NCBI RefSeq assembly: GCF_000194985.1
Contig: NZ_GL878519.1
Coordinates: 945,471-1,004,736, forward strand
Length of the DNA stretch: 59,266 nt
Direction of reading: 5' to 3'
Origin: Dialister micraerophilus DSM 19965
GTDB taxonomy: Bacteria > Bacillota > Negativicutes > Veillonellales > Dialisteraceae
The position numbers and the translations under genes are program-made. Positions 1 to 9,381 of the stretch are shown one piece after another (position 1 is the first letter of the stretch; the number at the start of each line of letters is the position of its first letter). The notes under the pieces are model-generated. The model was not told the DNA's origin, searched no databases, and was given only the letters and a program-made list of their open reading frames with translations.

Positions 1-438
1 CGTTTTTTTCAAAGAATGAGTGATGTATTACGATTTGATGTGTAAAATTCTTCATAATATAAAGCGGTAGATAATGTTTTTTGAAATTTGAAATATTATG
101 TTTTATTTCAATATTTTGTATAAACCTGATAAAACAAAATATTTATTTCAGAATAATCGGAAAAAGCTTATTCTTAAAATAAAATGTTGACGGATGTTAA
201 AACAAATAATTTAAACAAAAATAAATTAATTCGTGAAGTGGAGCGAATAAAGCGTAAAAACGCCTGAAAACGTAAAAAAGTGGAAGTTTTGCAAAAATTA
301 TGATATAGTAATGAAAAAAAGCGGACACACACGGATGCGTGTTTTTAATTATAACAAAAATATAAACTTAAGAAATATTCAGTGTTTGTCGAACTTTAAA
401 CTATATGTAAAAATAAATATAAAGTTTTTATAAAATAG
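1..438. other. AT-rich intergenic region, no gene seen
   Basis: No coding region is supported here. The first ten bases end in a T run that looks like the tail of a terminator belonging to a gene left of the window. A short hairpin (stem 329-333 with 338-342) followed by five T could be a weak terminator or attenuator. The gene set usually found before rpsJ (rpsL, rpsG, fusA, tuf) is not within these bases. Confidence 0.6.
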
Positions 439-467
439 TTGCGAATAATTAAAAATAATAGTATTAT
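439..467 (+). promoter_or_regulatory. candidate promoter of the S10 operon
   Basis: TTGCGA (439-444) and TATTAT (462-467) are separated by 17 bases, a good match to a vegetative sigma factor promoter. It lies about 140 bases upstream of rpsJ, which leaves room for the structured leader at 535-602. The background is AT-rich, so other weak promoter-like strings exist nearby. Confidence 0.5.
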
Positions 468-534
468 TTAAAAGTTGAGCATTATAGAAAGAATACACAA
501 GCAGTTCTTTACATGGTGCCGAAAAAACTATGAA

Positions 535-602
535 GTGGAAGGTGGCCTGCGATGCAGGGGAATTTCCACGGAGCAGTTCATTCAAGAAATGAACGTAGGA
601 GG
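535..602 (+). promoter_or_regulatory. structured 5' leader of rpsJ (two hairpins before the ribosome binding site)
   Basis: A nested hairpin is formed by 535-540 with 564-569 (GTGGAA/TTCCAC) and, inside it, 546-550 with 554-558 (CCTGC/GCAGG). A second hairpin, 576-582 with 588-594 (GTTCATT/AATGAAC), ends just before the Shine-Dalgarno AGGAGG at 597-602. S10 operons are known to be autoregulated through their leader by L4 in some bacteria. Whether this leader does so is inference. Confidence 0.45.
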
Positions 603-608
603 TTTAGT

Positions 609-920
609 ATGTCGAAACAGGAAAAAATCAGAATTCGCCTCAAAGGCTATGATCACAAAGCTGTAGATCAGAGTGCGGCGAAGATTGCGGAAACCGCGAA
701 GAGAACGGGATCTAGAGTTTCAGGACCGATTCCGCTTCCGACAGAAAGAAATGTGTACACAATTCTTCGTTCTCCGCATGTCAACAAAGACAGTCGTGAA
801 CAATTTGAAATGCGTGTTCACAAAAGATTGATTGACATTCTCGATCCGTCCAAGAAAACAGCAGATGCGCTGATGAGATTGGAATTACCGGCGGGTGTCA
901 GCATTGAAATTAAAGCGTAA
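609..920 (+). CDS. rpsJ: 30S ribosomal protein S10
   Basis: Component of the small ribosomal subunit head, also known as NusE, the partner of NusB in antitermination. The 103-residue product has the family's usual length and begins [16 protein letters not shown]. The ATG at 609 is preceded by AGGAGG at 597-602. An in-frame ATG 19 codons earlier lies inside the leader hairpin and would add a non-conserved tail, so it is rejected. First gene of the S10-spc-alpha operon; rplC follows after 11 bases. Confidence 0.97.
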   Translation: MSKQEKIRIRLKGYDHKAVDQSAAKIAETAKRTGSRVSGPIPLPTERNVYTILRSPHVNKDSREQFEMRVHKRLIDILDPSKKTADALMRLELPAGVSIEIKA

Positions 921-931
921 GGAGGTGCGAA

Positions 932-1573
932 ATGTCTAAAGCTATTTTGGGAAGAAAATTAGGAATGTCTCAGGTGTTTGCAGAAAACGGAGATTTGGTT
1001 CCGGTATCTGTAATTGAAGTATTGCCGAACACAGTAGTTGCTGTAAAAACAGTTGAAACAGACGGTTATTATGCAGTTCAACTCGGATATGGCGCAATAA
1101 AAGAAAAACACCTTACAAAACCGTTGAAGGGTCAATTTGAAAAGGCCGGAGTTGCTCCGACAAAGTTCCTTCGTGAACACAGATTCTCGGAAAAACCGGC
1201 TTATGAAGTAGGCCAAACTCTGGCTGCCGATATATTCGCAGAAGGTGATGTTATCGACGTAGTCGGCATAAGCAAAGGTAAGGGTTTTGCCGGAACAATT
1301 AAACGTCATAACCATCAACGCGGACCGGAAAGCCACGGTTCAAAAAATCACCGTCAGACAGCTTCATTGGGAGCTCGTATGTCAGGCGGCGGCGGAAAGG
1401 TTTTCAAGGGTAAGAAGATGCCGGGCCACATGGGATGTGACCGTGTAACCGTGCAAAACTTGAAAGTGGTAAGAATTGATACCGCTCGTAACCTTATGCT
1501 TGTAAAAGGCGGAATCCCCGGACCTAAGGGCGGCCTTGTAAAAGTGCAGGAAGCCGTTAAATCTGCAAAATAA
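932..1573 (+). CDS. rplC: 50S ribosomal protein L3
   Basis: Early-assembling large subunit protein whose long loop reaches the peptidyl transferase centre. The 213-residue product has the usual length, the N-terminal MSKAILGRKLGMSQVF and the central glycine- and basic-rich loop (HGSKNHRQTASLGARMSGGG) that contacts 23S rRNA. The ribosome binding site GGAGG lies just before the ATG. Second gene of the S10 operon, followed by rplD after 49 bases. Confidence 0.97.
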   Translation: MSKAILGRKLGMSQVFAENGDLVPVSVIEVLPNTVVAVKTVETDGYYAVQLGYGAIKEKHLTKPLKGQFEKAGVAPTKFLREHRFSEKPAYEVGQTLAADIFAEGDVIDVVGISKGKGFAGTIKRHNHQRGPESHGSKNHRQTASLGARMSGGGGKVFKGKKMPGHMGCDRVTVQNLKVVRIDTARNLMLVKGGIPGPKGGLVKVQEAVKSAK

Positions 1574-1622
1574 TATTGTATGGAACAACAGAAAAATGTT
1601 CTGAAGAGGGAGGAAAATCTCA

Positions 1623-2246
1623 ATGCCGAAAGTAACACTGTATAACATTGCCGGTCAGGCAGCCGGTGAGGTAGAGTTGAATGACAGCATATTCGGTGTA
1701 GAATATAACGAAGCTGTAATTCATCAGGCAGTTGTTCGTCAGCAAGCAAATGAACGCTTGGGAACACATGCCACAAAAACCAGAGGCCTTGTACGAGGCG
1801 GCGGTAAAAAACCGTGGAGACAAAAAGGTACCGGTCGTGCCAGAGTGGGATCAATCAGATCACCATTGTGGGTAGGCGGTGGTACAGTATTTGGACCCAC
1901 ACCGAGAAGTCATGCAAAAGGTATGACAAAGAAAGCACGTAGATTGGCAGTAAAATCTGCATTAAGCGAAAAACTTCGTGCAAATGAATTGATTGTTATC
2001 GACCAAATAAACTTCGAAGCACCGAAGACAAAACAGGTTGTAGAAATGATGAAAGCTTTTGAAGCAAGTAAAGCTTTAATTATAGACGGCGGAAAAGCTG
2101 TAGAAAACACGGTATTAAGTGCACGTAACATTCCGGGTGTAAAAGCAATCGGAACTTGCGGAATAAATATTTATGACCTTGTTCACTACACAAAGTTGTT
2201 TATGACACAAGAAGCAGTTAAACAGATTGAGGAGGTACTGGCATAA
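1623..2246 (+). CDS. rplD: 50S ribosomal protein L4
   Basis: Large subunit protein lining the exit tunnel; in E. coli it is also the repressor of its own S10 operon. The 207-residue product carries the extended basic loop typical of L4 (TKTRGLVRGGGKKPWRQKGT and following) and a conserved C-terminal alpha/beta domain. Its stop codon shares one base with the start of rplW, suggesting translational coupling. Confidence 0.97.
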   Translation: MPKVTLYNIAGQAAGEVELNDSIFGVEYNEAVIHQAVVRQQANERLGTHATKTRGLVRGGGKKPWRQKGTGRARVGSIRSPLWVGGGTVFGPTPRSHAKGMTKKARRLAVKSALSEKLRANELIVIDQINFEAPKTKQVVEMMKAFEASKALIIDGGKAVENTVLSARNIPGVKAIGTCGINIYDLVHYTKLFMTQEAVKQIEEVLA

Positions 2247-2527
2247 TGGACGCACGTGATATCCTCATAAAACCGATTGTAACGGAAAAATCGACAGCTC
2301 TTATGGAAGAGGGAAAATATACATTCCAAGTACCGCTTAATGTAACGAAAATTGAAATTCGTCAAGCGGTAGAACAAGTCTTCAATGTAAAAGTACAGGC
2401 TGTGAATACCATGCGTTATGAAGGCAAGATGAAACGTCTGGGCCGCACTCAGGGTCGTCGCAGTGATTGGAAGAAAGCAATTGTTACACTCAAACCGGGC
2501 GAAACAATTGAACTCTTCGAAGGTTAA
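2246..2527 (+). CDS. rplW: 50S ribosomal protein L23
   Basis: Large subunit protein at the tunnel exit and docking site for trigger factor and SRP (tig is also in this window, near 19 kb). The 93 residues begin MDARDILIKPIVTEKS, the family signature. The ATG overlaps the rplD stop by one base, with GGAGG ten bases upstream inside rplD. Followed by rplB. Confidence 0.97.
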   Translation: MDARDILIKPIVTEKSTALMEEGKYTFQVPLNVTKIEIRQAVEQVFNVKVQAVNTMRYEGKMKRLGRTQGRRSDWKKAIVTLKPGETIELFEG

Positions 2528-2541
2528 GGGAGGAGTAAACA

Positions 2542-3369
2542 ATGGGTCACAAATCATTTAAACCTTACACCCCCGGACGCCGTCAGATGACTGTTTCAAG
2601 TTTTGATGAAATTACAACAAATAGACCGGAAAAATCACTTCTGGCTCCTATTCATAATCATGGCGGACGTAATAATTCCGGAAAGACGACAGTACGTCAT
2701 CAGGGTGGCGGACATAAACGTAAGTACAGAATTATTGATTTTAAGAGAAATAAAGATAATATTCCGGCAACAGTTGCAACCGTAGAATATGATCCGAACC
2801 GTACATGTCGAATTGCACTTTTGAACTATGCAGATGGTGAAAAGCGCTACATTTTGGCACCGAAGGGACTTAATGTCGGAGACGTTGTAACAAGCGGACC
2901 GGAATCGGATATTAAAGTAGGAAACTGCTTACCGTTTGTAAATATTCCGTTAGGTACAGTAGTACACAACGTAGAAATGAAAATCGGTAAAGGCGGACAG
3001 ATGGTTCGTTCTGCAGGAGCTTCCGCACAGCTTATGGCTAAAGAAGGAGACTATGCATTACTTCGTTTGCCGAGCGGTGAATTACGTAAAGTGCACATTC
3101 GTTGCAGAGCAACCGTAGGTGCAGTAGGAAATGAAGACTACGAAAACATTACCATAGGTAAAGCAGGAAGAAATCGTTGGTTAGGCGTAAGACCTGCAAA
3201 CCGTGGTGTAGTAATGAATCCGAATGATCATCCGCACGGTGGTGGTGAAGGTAAATCACCGGTCGGTCGTAAGCGTCCGGTTACTCCGTGGGGCAAGCCT
3301 GCATACGGCGTGAAGACACGCGATAAGAAAAAGGCATCCACAAAATTGATCGTAAAGAGACGCAAGTAA
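2542..3369 (+). CDS. rplB: 50S ribosomal protein L2
   Basis: One of the most conserved large subunit proteins, needed for subunit association and peptidyl transferase activity. The 275-residue product has the N-terminal [14 protein letters not shown], the OB-fold and SH3-like core, and the C-terminal segment [16 protein letters not shown] containing the conserved histidine near the active site. Usual length, good ribosome binding site (GGGAGGAG). Confidence 0.98.
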   Translation: MGHKSFKPYTPGRRQMTVSSFDEITTNRPEKSLLAPIHNHGGRNNSGKTTVRHQGGGHKRKYRIIDFKRNKDNIPATVATVEYDPNRTCRIALLNYADGEKRYILAPKGLNVGDVVTSGPESDIKVGNCLPFVNIPLGTVVHNVEMKIGKGGQMVRSAGASAQLMAKEGDYALLRLPSGELRKVHIRCRATVGAVGNEDYENITIGKAGRNRWLGVRPANRGVVMNPNDHPHGGGEGKSPVGRKRPVTPWGKPAYGVKTRDKKKASTKLIVKRRK

Positions 3370-3386
3370 GATAAGGAGGAGTAAAA

Positions 3387-3656
3387 GTGTCAAGATCCGT
3401 TAAAAAAGGGCCGTTTGTCGCATTCTCACTTGTAAAAAAGATTAATGCGATGAATGAAGCTAATGAGAACAAAATAGTAAAAACCTGGTCTCGTGCTTCT
3501 ACCATCCTGCCGAGCTTCGTAGGTCATACGATTGCGATTCATGATGGAAGAAAACATGTACCGGTATATATAACTGAAGATATGGTAGGACATAAACTTG
3601 GAGAATTTGCACCTACTCGTACCTTCAAAGGTCATAACAAGAGCGAAAACGCTTAA
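3387..3656 (+). CDS. rpsS: 30S ribosomal protein S19
   Basis: Small subunit head protein that forms a complex with S13 near the A-site tRNA. The product has 89 residues, begins [10 protein letters not shown] and contains the conserved [23 protein letters not shown]-type region (residues about 50-75). Translation starts at a GTG codon placed seven bases after AAGGAGGAG. Part of the S10 operon. Confidence 0.97.
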   Translation: MSRSVKKGPFVAFSLVKKINAMNEANENKIVKTWSRASTILPSFVGHTIAIHDGRKHVPVYITEDMVGHKLGEFAPTRTFKGHNKSENA

Positions 3657-3670
3657 CGAGGAGGAAAAAG

Positions 3671-4006
3671 ATGGAAGTTCAGGCAATAGCAAGAAATATC
3701 CGCATTTCGCCTCGTAAGGTTCGCGTTGTAGCAGACCTTATTCGTGGTAAAAATGTAGGAGAAGCGATAAATATTCTTCGTCATACCCCGAAAGCCGCTT
3801 CAAGTGTAATTGAAAAAGCACTGAAAAGCGCAATGGCAAATGCTGAAAACAATAATAATATGAATATTGATAATTTGTATGTTTCTACAATTTTCGTAGA
3901 TGCAGGTCCGGTGTTGAAGCGCGTTCATCCCCGTTCTCGCGGACAAGCGTTCGCAATTATGAAACGTACCAGCATACTGACGGTGAAAGTTTCTGAAAAA
4001 GAATAA
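3671..4006 (+). CDS. rplV: 50S ribosomal protein L22
   Basis: Large subunit protein whose beta-hairpin lines the nascent peptide tunnel, the place of macrolide interaction. The 111-residue product includes the N-terminal [20 protein letters not shown] and the tunnel hairpin region around [16 protein letters not shown]. Length is normal. Located between rpsS and rpsC as in most bacteria. Confidence 0.97.
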   Translation: MEVQAIARNIRISPRKVRVVADLIRGKNVGEAINILRHTPKAASSVIEKALKSAMANAENNNNMNIDNLYVSTIFVDAGPVLKRVHPRSRGQAFAIMKRTSILTVKVSEKE

Positions 4007-4024
4007 TCAAAGGAGGGAAACGTT

Positions 4025-4774
4025 TTGGGTCAGAAAGTAAATCCGCATGGAATGCGCGTGGGCGTAATCAATGACTGGAATTCCAAATGGTTTGCAGAAA
4101 AGAATTATGCTGCACAGCTGGTGGAAGACACAAAGATTCGTCAATTTTTGAAAAAGCACCTCTTCGTAGCAGGTATTTCAAAAATCGGCATTAAGCGCGT
4201 AGGAAACAGAGTAAAGATTGCTATCTATACAGCCAAGCCCGGAATGGTTATCGGAAGAGGCGGTACAGGTATCGAAGATATCAAGAAAGCTTTAAAAACT
4301 GTTACAGATAAAGAAATTGATATTGATATATTGGAAATTAAATCCAGCGACTTGAGTGCTATTCTCGTAGGAGAAAACATAGCATCTCAGCTTGAACGTC
4401 GTATCGGCTTCCGTCGTGCCGTTAAACAGGCAGTAGGAAGAACAATGCGTAGCGGAGCAAAAGGAGTAAAAGTTACAGTATCAGGCCGTTTGGGCGGAGC
4501 TGAAATTGCACACTCCGAAAGCTATCGTGAAGGTTCAATACCGCTTCAGACATTAAGAGCAAACATTGACTACGGCGTGTCTGTAGCACATACAACATTC
4601 GGTGCAATAGGTATAAAAGTATGGATTTATAAAGGTGAACTTGCACCAGGACAGATGGTAGACGAAGCGGAAAATGTTCGTACAGGCAAGGAAAGAAACA
4701 ACCGCAATGAAAACCGCAGAGGCGGAAGAAGAAGCGATCGCCGTCATAGAAATGCCGAAAGGAGTGATTCCTGA
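4025..4774 (+). CDS. rpsC: 30S ribosomal protein S3
   Basis: Small subunit protein at the mRNA entry tunnel, with helicase-assisting function. The 249 residues include an N-terminal [13 protein letters not shown], a KH RNA-binding domain with the GxxG-type loop ([14 protein letters not shown], about residues 75-90) and the C-terminal S3 domain. The last 30 residues form a strongly basic, arginine/asparagine-rich tail, longer than in the shortest family members. Start is TTG after AAAGGAGG. The stop overlaps the rplP start by one base. Confidence 0.97.
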   Translation: MGQKVNPHGMRVGVINDWNSKWFAEKNYAAQLVEDTKIRQFLKKHLFVAGISKIGIKRVGNRVKIAIYTAKPGMVIGRGGTGIEDIKKALKTVTDKEIDIDILEIKSSDLSAILVGENIASQLERRIGFRRAVKQAVGRTMRSGAKGVKVTVSGRLGGAEIAHSESYREGSIPLQTLRANIDYGVSVAHTTFGAIGIKVWIYKGELAPGQMVDEAENVRTGKERNNRNENRRGGRRSDRRHRNAERSDS

Positions 4775-5199
4775 TGTTAATTCCGAAACGTACAAAATAC
4801 CGTAAACAATTTCGTGGACGTATGAAAGGAAGAGATCGTCGCGGAAACACTGTAACATACGGTGAATATGGATTAGTTGCTATGGAACCGTCATGGATTA
4901 CAAGTAGACAGATAGAAGCGGCACGTATCGCTATGACACGTTACACAAAACGTGGCGGGAAAGTATGGATAAAAATATTCCCGGACAAGCCGGTAACGGC
5001 AAAGCCGATCGGAACCCGTCAGGGAAGCGGTAAAGGATCGGTAGAATACTGGGTAGCAGTTGTAAGACCGGGCCGCGTAATGTTTGAAATAGGCGGAATT
5101 CCGGAAGCAATGGCCAAAGAAGCATTGCGTCTTGCAGGACACAAGCTGCCGATCAAGACAAAATTTGTAGTTAAAGGTCAAGAAGTGGCAGGTGAATAA
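4774..5199 (+). CDS. rplP: 50S ribosomal protein L16
   Basis: Large subunit protein that organises the A-site tRNA elbow contact region. The 141-residue product begins [19 protein letters not shown] and contains [16 protein letters not shown], both family signatures. It shares one base with the rpsC stop, and rpmC begins one base after its own stop, so the three are probably translationally coupled. Confidence 0.97.
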   Translation: MLIPKRTKYRKQFRGRMKGRDRRGNTVTYGEYGLVAMEPSWITSRQIEAARIAMTRYTKRGGKVWIKIFPDKPVTAKPIGTRQGSGKGSVEYWVAVVRPGRVMFEIGGIPEAMAKEALRLAGHKLPIKTKFVVKGQEVAGE

Positions 5200-5200
5200 A

Positions 5201-5410
5201 ATGAAGGTCAATGAAATTCGTAATTTGAGCTCTGCCGAATTAGATAAGAAGGTTGCCGGCTTGAAGGAAGAACTGTTTAACCTCCGTTTTCAACTCGCTA
5301 CAGGACAGCTTGAAAACCCGATGCGTATTCGTGAAGTAAAGAAGACCATCGCCAGAATAAAAACTGTTCAGCGTGAAGAAGAATTGAAGGCTGCAGAAAA
5401 GCAGGCATAA
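5201..5410 (+). CDS. rpmC: 50S ribosomal protein L29
   Basis: Small helical protein next to L23 at the tunnel exit. The chosen ATG at 5201 gives 69 residues beginning [22 protein letters not shown] at 5192 would add MNK and overlap rplP. Because an AGGTGA-like site sits just before 5201, the ATG is preferred. The two-helix hairpin pattern and the [18 protein letters not shown] signature are visible. Confidence 0.95.
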   Translation: MKVNEIRNLSSAELDKKVAGLKEELFNLRFQLATGQLENPMRIREVKKTIARIKTVQREEELKAAEKQA

Positions 5411-5437
5411 CGGTTTATCCAAAAGGAGGATCTCAAC

Positions 5438-5698
5438 GTGGCAGAAGTAAGAAACGTACGTAAAGTGCGTCAGGGAACTGTTGTCAGCGACAAAATGGAC
5501 AAGACAATTGTTGTAGCTGTTGAACGTAAAGTTCCGCACAAGAAGTACAAAAAGTCTATAAATACCACAACAAAATTCAAAGCACATGACGAAAACAACG
5601 AATGTCGTATCGGTGATGTAGTACGCATAGTTGAAACTCGCCCGTTGTCAAAAGACAAACGTTGGAGAGTAGAAAAAATCGTTGCCCGTCATAATTAA
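5438..5698 (+). CDS. rpsQ: 30S ribosomal protein S17
   Basis: OB-fold primary binder of 16S rRNA, important for early small subunit assembly. The 86-residue product starts at GTG after AAGGAGG and contains the signature [18 protein letters not shown] and the C-terminal [13 protein letters not shown]. Usual length and usual place between rpmC and rplN. Confidence 0.97.
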   Translation: MAEVRNVRKVRQGTVVSDKMDKTIVVAVERKVPHKKYKKSINTTTKFKAHDENNECRIGDVVRIVETRPLSKDKRWRVEKIVARHN

Positions 5699-5727
5699 TG
5701 TAATAAAAAAATAGGAGGATTGGCACG

Positions 5728-6096
5728 ATGATTCAGCAAGAAAGCAGACTCAACGTTGCAGACAATACCGGTGCTAGGAATGTCCTTGTGATTAAAGTAT
5801 TGGGCGGTTCTTTCCGCAGAAGCGGTAACATCGGTGATATAGTAGTTTGCACGGTGAAAGACGCATCACCCGGCGGCGTTGTAAAGAAAGGCCAGGTATT
5901 AAAAGGTGTCATCGTTCGTACAGTAGACGGCGTAAATCGTGCAGACGGATCACATATTCGTTTTGACGAAAATGCCGTAGTTTTAATCAAGGACGACAAG
6001 AGCCCGATAGGAACCCGTATTTTCGGACCGGTAGCAAGAGAATTACGTGAAAAAGATTTCATGAAAATCATCTCTCTGGCACCGGAAGTACTCTAA
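5728..6096 (+). CDS. rplN: 50S ribosomal protein L14
   Basis: Large subunit interface protein that contacts 16S rRNA helix 14 and binds the silencing factor RsfS in many bacteria. The product has exactly the standard 122 residues, starting [17 protein letters not shown] and ending in SLAPEVL. Ribosome binding site AGGAGG. First gene of the classical spc part of the operon; no separate promoter is evident. Confidence 0.98.
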   Translation: MIQQESRLNVADNTGARNVLVIKVLGGSFRRSGNIGDIVVCTVKDASPGGVVKKGQVLKGVIVRTVDGVNRADGSHIRFDENAVVLIKDDKSPIGTRIFGPVARELREKDFMKIISLAPEVL

Positions 6097-6108
6097 GGGA
6101 GGCACATA

Positions 6109-6441
6109 ATGAGTCATAAAATGCACGTAAAAACCGGAGATACGGTAGTAGTAATATCCGGAAAAGATAAAGGTAAACAGGGAAAAATTATTTCCGCAAT
6201 GCCCAAGGACAACAAAGTAGTTGTAGAAGGAATCAACATTGTAAAGAAACATATAAAGCCGAATCAGGCAAATCCGAAAGGCGGAATTATTTCAAAAGAA
6301 GCGCCTTTACATGCTTCAAATGTAATGATTTTAGATCCTGAAACAAAGAAACCGACACGTATTAAGAAAGTACAGCAAGAAGACGGAAAATATGTAAGAG
6401 CTTCCGTTAAGAGCGGTGCTATTTTAGATAAGGTTAAGTAA
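6109..6441 (+). CDS. rplX: 50S ribosomal protein L24
   Basis: Assembly initiator of the large subunit, near the tunnel exit. The 110-residue product has an N-terminal KOW motif ([18 protein letters not shown], residues about 10-27) and the conserved [17 protein letters not shown] region. It is a few residues longer than typical members (101-105), at the C-terminus. Ribosome binding site GGGAGG. Confidence 0.97.
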   Translation: MSHKMHVKTGDTVVVISGKDKGKQGKIISAMPKDNKVVVEGINIVKKHIKPNQANPKGGIISKEAPLHASNVMILDPETKKPTRIKKVQQEDGKYVRASVKSGAILDKVK

Positions 6442-6461
6442 CGGGGAAAGGAGGATAAAAA

Positions 6462-7001
6462 TTGTCCAGATTACATGATTTATATGTAGAACAGATAAAG
6501 AAATCCATGTGTGAAAAATTCGGCTACACAAACGAAATGGAAATACCGAAATTGGAAAAAATCGTAATTAATATCGGTGTAGGCGAAGCGACAGAAAACT
6601 CCAAAGCAGTAGATGCTGCGGCATCAGATCTTGCTCAGATAACAGGACAAAAGCCGATTATCTGTAAAGCCAAGAAATCACTCGCATCATGGAAAATTCG
6701 TGAAGGAATGCCGTTAGGCTGCAAAGTAACTTTACGTCATGAAAAAATGTATGAATTCTTAGATCGCTTGATTAATATTGCACTTCCCCGCGTACGTGAC
6801 TTCAGAGGAGTCAGTGCGGAAAGCTTTGACGGCCGCGGAAACTATGCAATGGGCGTTAAAGAACAGTTGATTTTCCCGGAAATCGATTACGAAAAAATCG
6901 ACAGAATCCGCGGAATGGATATTATAGTAGTTACAACGGCTAGAACAGATGAAGAAGCTCGTGAACTTTTGAGACTCTTCGGAATGCCGTTTAAGAAGTA
7001 A
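6462..7001 (+). CDS. rplE: 50S ribosomal protein L5
   Basis: Binds 5S rRNA and contacts P-site tRNA; part of the central protuberance. The 179-residue product begins [16 protein letters not shown] at a TTG codon after AAAGGAGG and carries the P-site loop region and the [11 protein letters not shown] motif. Length matches the family exactly. Confidence 0.97.
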   Translation: MSRLHDLYVEQIKKSMCEKFGYTNEMEIPKLEKIVINIGVGEATENSKAVDAAASDLAQITGQKPIICKAKKSLASWKIREGMPLGCKVTLRHEKMYEFLDRLINIALPRVRDFRGVSAESFDGRGNYAMGVKEQLIFPEIDYEKIDRIRGMDIIVVTTARTDEEARELLRLFGMPFKK

Positions 7002-7014
7002 GCAGGAGGACAAT

Positions 7015-7284
7015 ATGGCAAAGAAGTCTATGTTGGAACGCGAAAAGAAAAGAGAAATCGCGGTTCAGAAATATGCAGCCAAACGTCGTGCTTTGAAAGA
7101 AGCGGGCGACTATGAAGCTCTCAGTAAATTGCCTCGCAATGCTTCTCCGACACGTTTGCATAATCGTTGTAAATTGACCGGACGTCCCCATGGATACATG
7201 CGTAAATTCGGAGTTTGCAGAAACCAATTCCGTGACTTGGCATACCGTGGAGAAATACCGGGCGTTAGAAAAGCCAGCTGGTAA
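7015..7284 (+). CDS. rpsN: 30S ribosomal protein S14, zinc-independent long form
   Basis: Small subunit head protein. The 89-residue product lacks the two CxxC pairs of the short zinc-binding S14 and shows the long-form signature [18 protein letters not shown]. Many Firmicutes carry the short zinc form in the spc operon, so the long form here is informative about lineage or zinc economy. rpmJ in the same operon does keep zinc ligands. Confidence 0.96.
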   Translation: MAKKSMLEREKKREIAVQKYAAKRRALKEAGDYEALSKLPRNASPTRLHNRCKLTGRPHGYMRKFGVCRNQFRDLAYRGEIPGVRKASW

Positions 7285-7311
7285 TAAATTTCGGGAGGAG
7301 GATTAAATATA

Positions 7312-7710
7312 ATGGTAACAACCGATCCGATTGCGGATATGCTTACTCGTATTCGTAATGCGAACGATGCATATCATGAAAAAGTAGATATGCCTGCTTC
7401 TAAAATTAAGGCCGCTGTGCTTGAAATTTTGAAAGATGAAGGCTTTATCCGTACAGTAGAACAGATTGAAGTTGAAAATCACAAAGTTTTGCGCGCAACA
7501 CTGAAATATGGAGCAAACCGTGAAAAAGTAATTAAAGGTCTGAAAAGAATATCAAAACCGGGCTTGAGAATTTACGCAAACAAAGAAGAATTACCGCGTG
7601 TATTGGGAGGCCTCGGAATAGCAGTTATTTCCACATCCAAAGGAATTATGACCGACAAAGCGGCAAGAAAAGCCGGTTTGGGCGGAGAAGTTCTTGCGTA
7701 TGTCTGGTAA
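7312..7710 (+). CDS. rpsH: 30S ribosomal protein S8
   Basis: Central-domain binder of 16S rRNA; in E. coli it is also the translational repressor of the spc operon. The 132-residue product starts [17 protein letters not shown] and ends with the GGEVLAYVW signature that contains the rRNA-binding residues. Ribosome binding site GGGAGGAGG upstream. Confidence 0.97.
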   Translation: MVTTDPIADMLTRIRNANDAYHEKVDMPASKIKAAVLEILKDEGFIRTVEQIEVENHKVLRATLKYGANREKVIKGLKRISKPGLRIYANKEELPRVLGGLGIAVISTSKGIMTDKAARKAGLGGEVLAYVW

Positions 7711-7727
7711 GCAGTTGGAGGTATATA

Positions 7728-8270
7728 ATGTCAAGAATAGGCAATAAACCGATTGCGGTACCGGCAGGAGTGGAAATCAAGATTGATGGACATAAGGTAA
7801 CCGTAAAAGGTTCAAAAGGAACATTGGAACGTAATTTACATCCATTAATGGATGTAAAATTGGAAGGTAACGAAGTAATCGTTACACGTCCGAATGATGA
7901 AATTGAAAGCCGTGAATTACACGGACTTACCCGTACACTCATTCACAACATGATTGTGGGAGTTACCGAAGGATTCAAAAAGAAATTGGAAATCCAGGGC
8001 GTCGGCTACAATGCAAAGATGCAGGGTAAAGATTTAAGATTGGCATTGGGATTCTCACATCCGGTCATAGTAGTACCGCCGGAAGGAATAACAATTACAA
8101 CACCTTCTTCAGTAGTAATTGAAGTATCCGGTGCAAACAAGGAACTGGTAGGCCAAGTTGCGGCAGAAATCCGTTCATGGCGTGAACCGGAACCATATAA
8201 AGGTAAAGGTATTCGTTATTCCGGTGAACATGTCCGCCGTAAGGCAGGCAAGACCGGTGCGACAAAGTAA
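7728..8270 (+). CDS. rplF: 50S ribosomal protein L6
   Basis: Large subunit protein near the sarcin-ricin loop, composed of two duplicated domains. The 180-residue product starts MSRIGNKPIAVPAGVEI and carries the C-terminal signature EPYKGKGIRYSGE (about residues 152-164). Normal length. Located between rpsH and rplR as usual. Confidence 0.97.
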   Translation: MSRIGNKPIAVPAGVEIKIDGHKVTVKGSKGTLERNLHPLMDVKLEGNEVIVTRPNDEIESRELHGLTRTLIHNMIVGVTEGFKKKLEIQGVGYNAKMQGKDLRLALGFSHPVIVVPPEGITITTPSSVVIEVSGANKELVGQVAAEIRSWREPEPYKGKGIRYSGEHVRRKAGKTGATK

Positions 8271-8287
8271 TCAGGGGGTAAACAGAT

Positions 8288-8653
8288 ATGCGTAAAAATG
8301 CAAGTAAGGCACAATTGGAACGTCGCCATCTGCGCCTTCGTCAGAAAATCTCCGGTACTGCCGCTCGTCCGCGTCTTAATGTTTACCGCAGTCTCGCCAA
8401 CATCTATGCACAGGTGATTGACGATGAATCAGGTAAAACGCTGGTATCGGCAAATACCTTAGATAAAGAAATTAAAGCCAAATTTCCATATGGCGGCAAT
8501 GTAGAAGCAGCCAAGGAAGTTGGAATTCTCGTGGCGAAAAGAGCTTTGGAAAAGGGCATCGAAGCGGTTGTATTCGATCGCGGCGGATGCATTTATCATG
8601 GAAGAGTGAAAGCTCTTGCAGAAGGTGCGCGTGAAGGCGGCTTGAAATTTTAA
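8288..8653 (+). CDS. rplR: 50S ribosomal protein L18
   Basis: Binds 5S rRNA together with L5 in the central protuberance. The 121-residue product has the basic N-terminus, the [20 protein letters not shown] core and the C-terminal [23 protein letters not shown]-type region (about residues 96-118). Ribosome binding site is a weaker GGGGG-type sequence. Confidence 0.97.
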   Translation: MRKNASKAQLERRHLRLRQKISGTAARPRLNVYRSLANIYAQVIDDESGKTLVSANTLDKEIKAKFPYGGNVEAAKEVGILVAKRALEKGIEAVVFDRGGCIYHGRVKALAEGAREGGLKF

Positions 8654-8670
8654 GGTAAAGGAGAAAACAC

Positions 8671-9171
8671 ATGCCAAGATTTGAAAAACAAGAATCCGAC
8701 TTAAAAGAAAACGTCGTATTTATAAATCGCGTAGCTAAAGTTGTAAAAGGCGGTCGTCGTTTTTCCTTTGCAGCCGTAGTAGTAGTAGGAGACGGAAAAG
8801 GCAGAGTAGGATTAGGATTGGGAAAAGCTGCCGAAGTTCCGGAAGCTATTCGTAAAGGCGTAGAAGACGCAAAGAAAAATTTGATTACCGTAACACTTAA
8901 AAACGGAACAATTCCGCATGAAATGATCGGTGAATACGGAGCAGGAAGAGTATTCATGAAACCGGCGGCAGAAGGTTGTGGAGTTATTGCCGGAGGTCCG
9001 ATTCGTGCAGTATTGACATTAGCGGGTGTTCGTGACATTTTGACAAAATCCTTGGGCTCTTCAAACCCGATCAACATGGTAAGAGCTACATTGGACGGAT
9101 TGTCAAAATTGGAAGATGCTCGTAAAGTAGCAGCGCTTCGCGGTAAAAGTGTAGAAGAGATTTACAATTAA
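8671..9171 (+). CDS. rpsE: 30S ribosomal protein S5
   Basis: Small subunit protein at the mRNA entry channel and accuracy centre. The 166-residue product has the double-stranded RNA-binding-like domain with [20 protein letters not shown] and the C-terminal [16 protein letters not shown] motif. Usual length; preceded by AAAGGAG. Confidence 0.97.
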   Translation: MPRFEKQESDLKENVVFINRVAKVVKGGRRFSFAAVVVVGDGKGRVGLGLGKAAEVPEAIRKGVEDAKKNLITVTLKNGTIPHEMIGEYGAGRVFMKPAAEGCGVIAGGPIRAVLTLAGVRDILTKSLGSSNPINMVRATLDGLSKLEDARKVAALRGKSVEEIYN

Positions 9172-9184
9172 CAGGAGAGCGATC

Positions 9185-9364
9185 ATGAAGGTTATAATTA
9201 CTTTGAAGAAAAGCGTGATCGGCTCCAAACCCGATCAAGTTGCAACTGTAAAGGCACTTGGTCTCAAAAAGACCAATTCCTCAGTAGAAAAAGAATTGAC
9301 ACCACAGATAAAGGGCATGGTGCACAAAGTCCGTCATCTGGTTGAATGTAAAGAAGCTGAATAA
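9185..9364 (+). CDS. rpmD: 50S ribosomal protein L30
   Basis: Small large-subunit protein. Translating from the ATG at 9185 gives 59 residues beginning [13 protein letters not shown] and containing the family pattern of a conserved ALGLKK segment and [10 protein letters not shown]. The ribosome binding site CAGGAG lies just upstream. It fills the gap between rpsE and rplO, its usual place in bacteria that have it. Confidence 0.95.
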   Translation: MKVIITLKKSVIGSKPDQVATVKALGLKKTNSSVEKELTPQIKGMVHKVRHLVECKEAE

Positions 9365-9381
9365 GAGAAGGAGGTGCACTA

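Noticed and set aside
110-143. Perfect 10-base inverted repeat (AATATTTTGT/ACAAAATATT) with a 14-base centre
   Set aside because: Made almost only of A and T in an AT-rich region; repeats of this size are expected by chance, and no gene or promoter is clearly associated.
1354-1854. Long minus-strand frames opposite ribosomal protein genes
   Set aside because: They are antisense shadows of strongly conserved genes and have no ribosome binding sites or domains.
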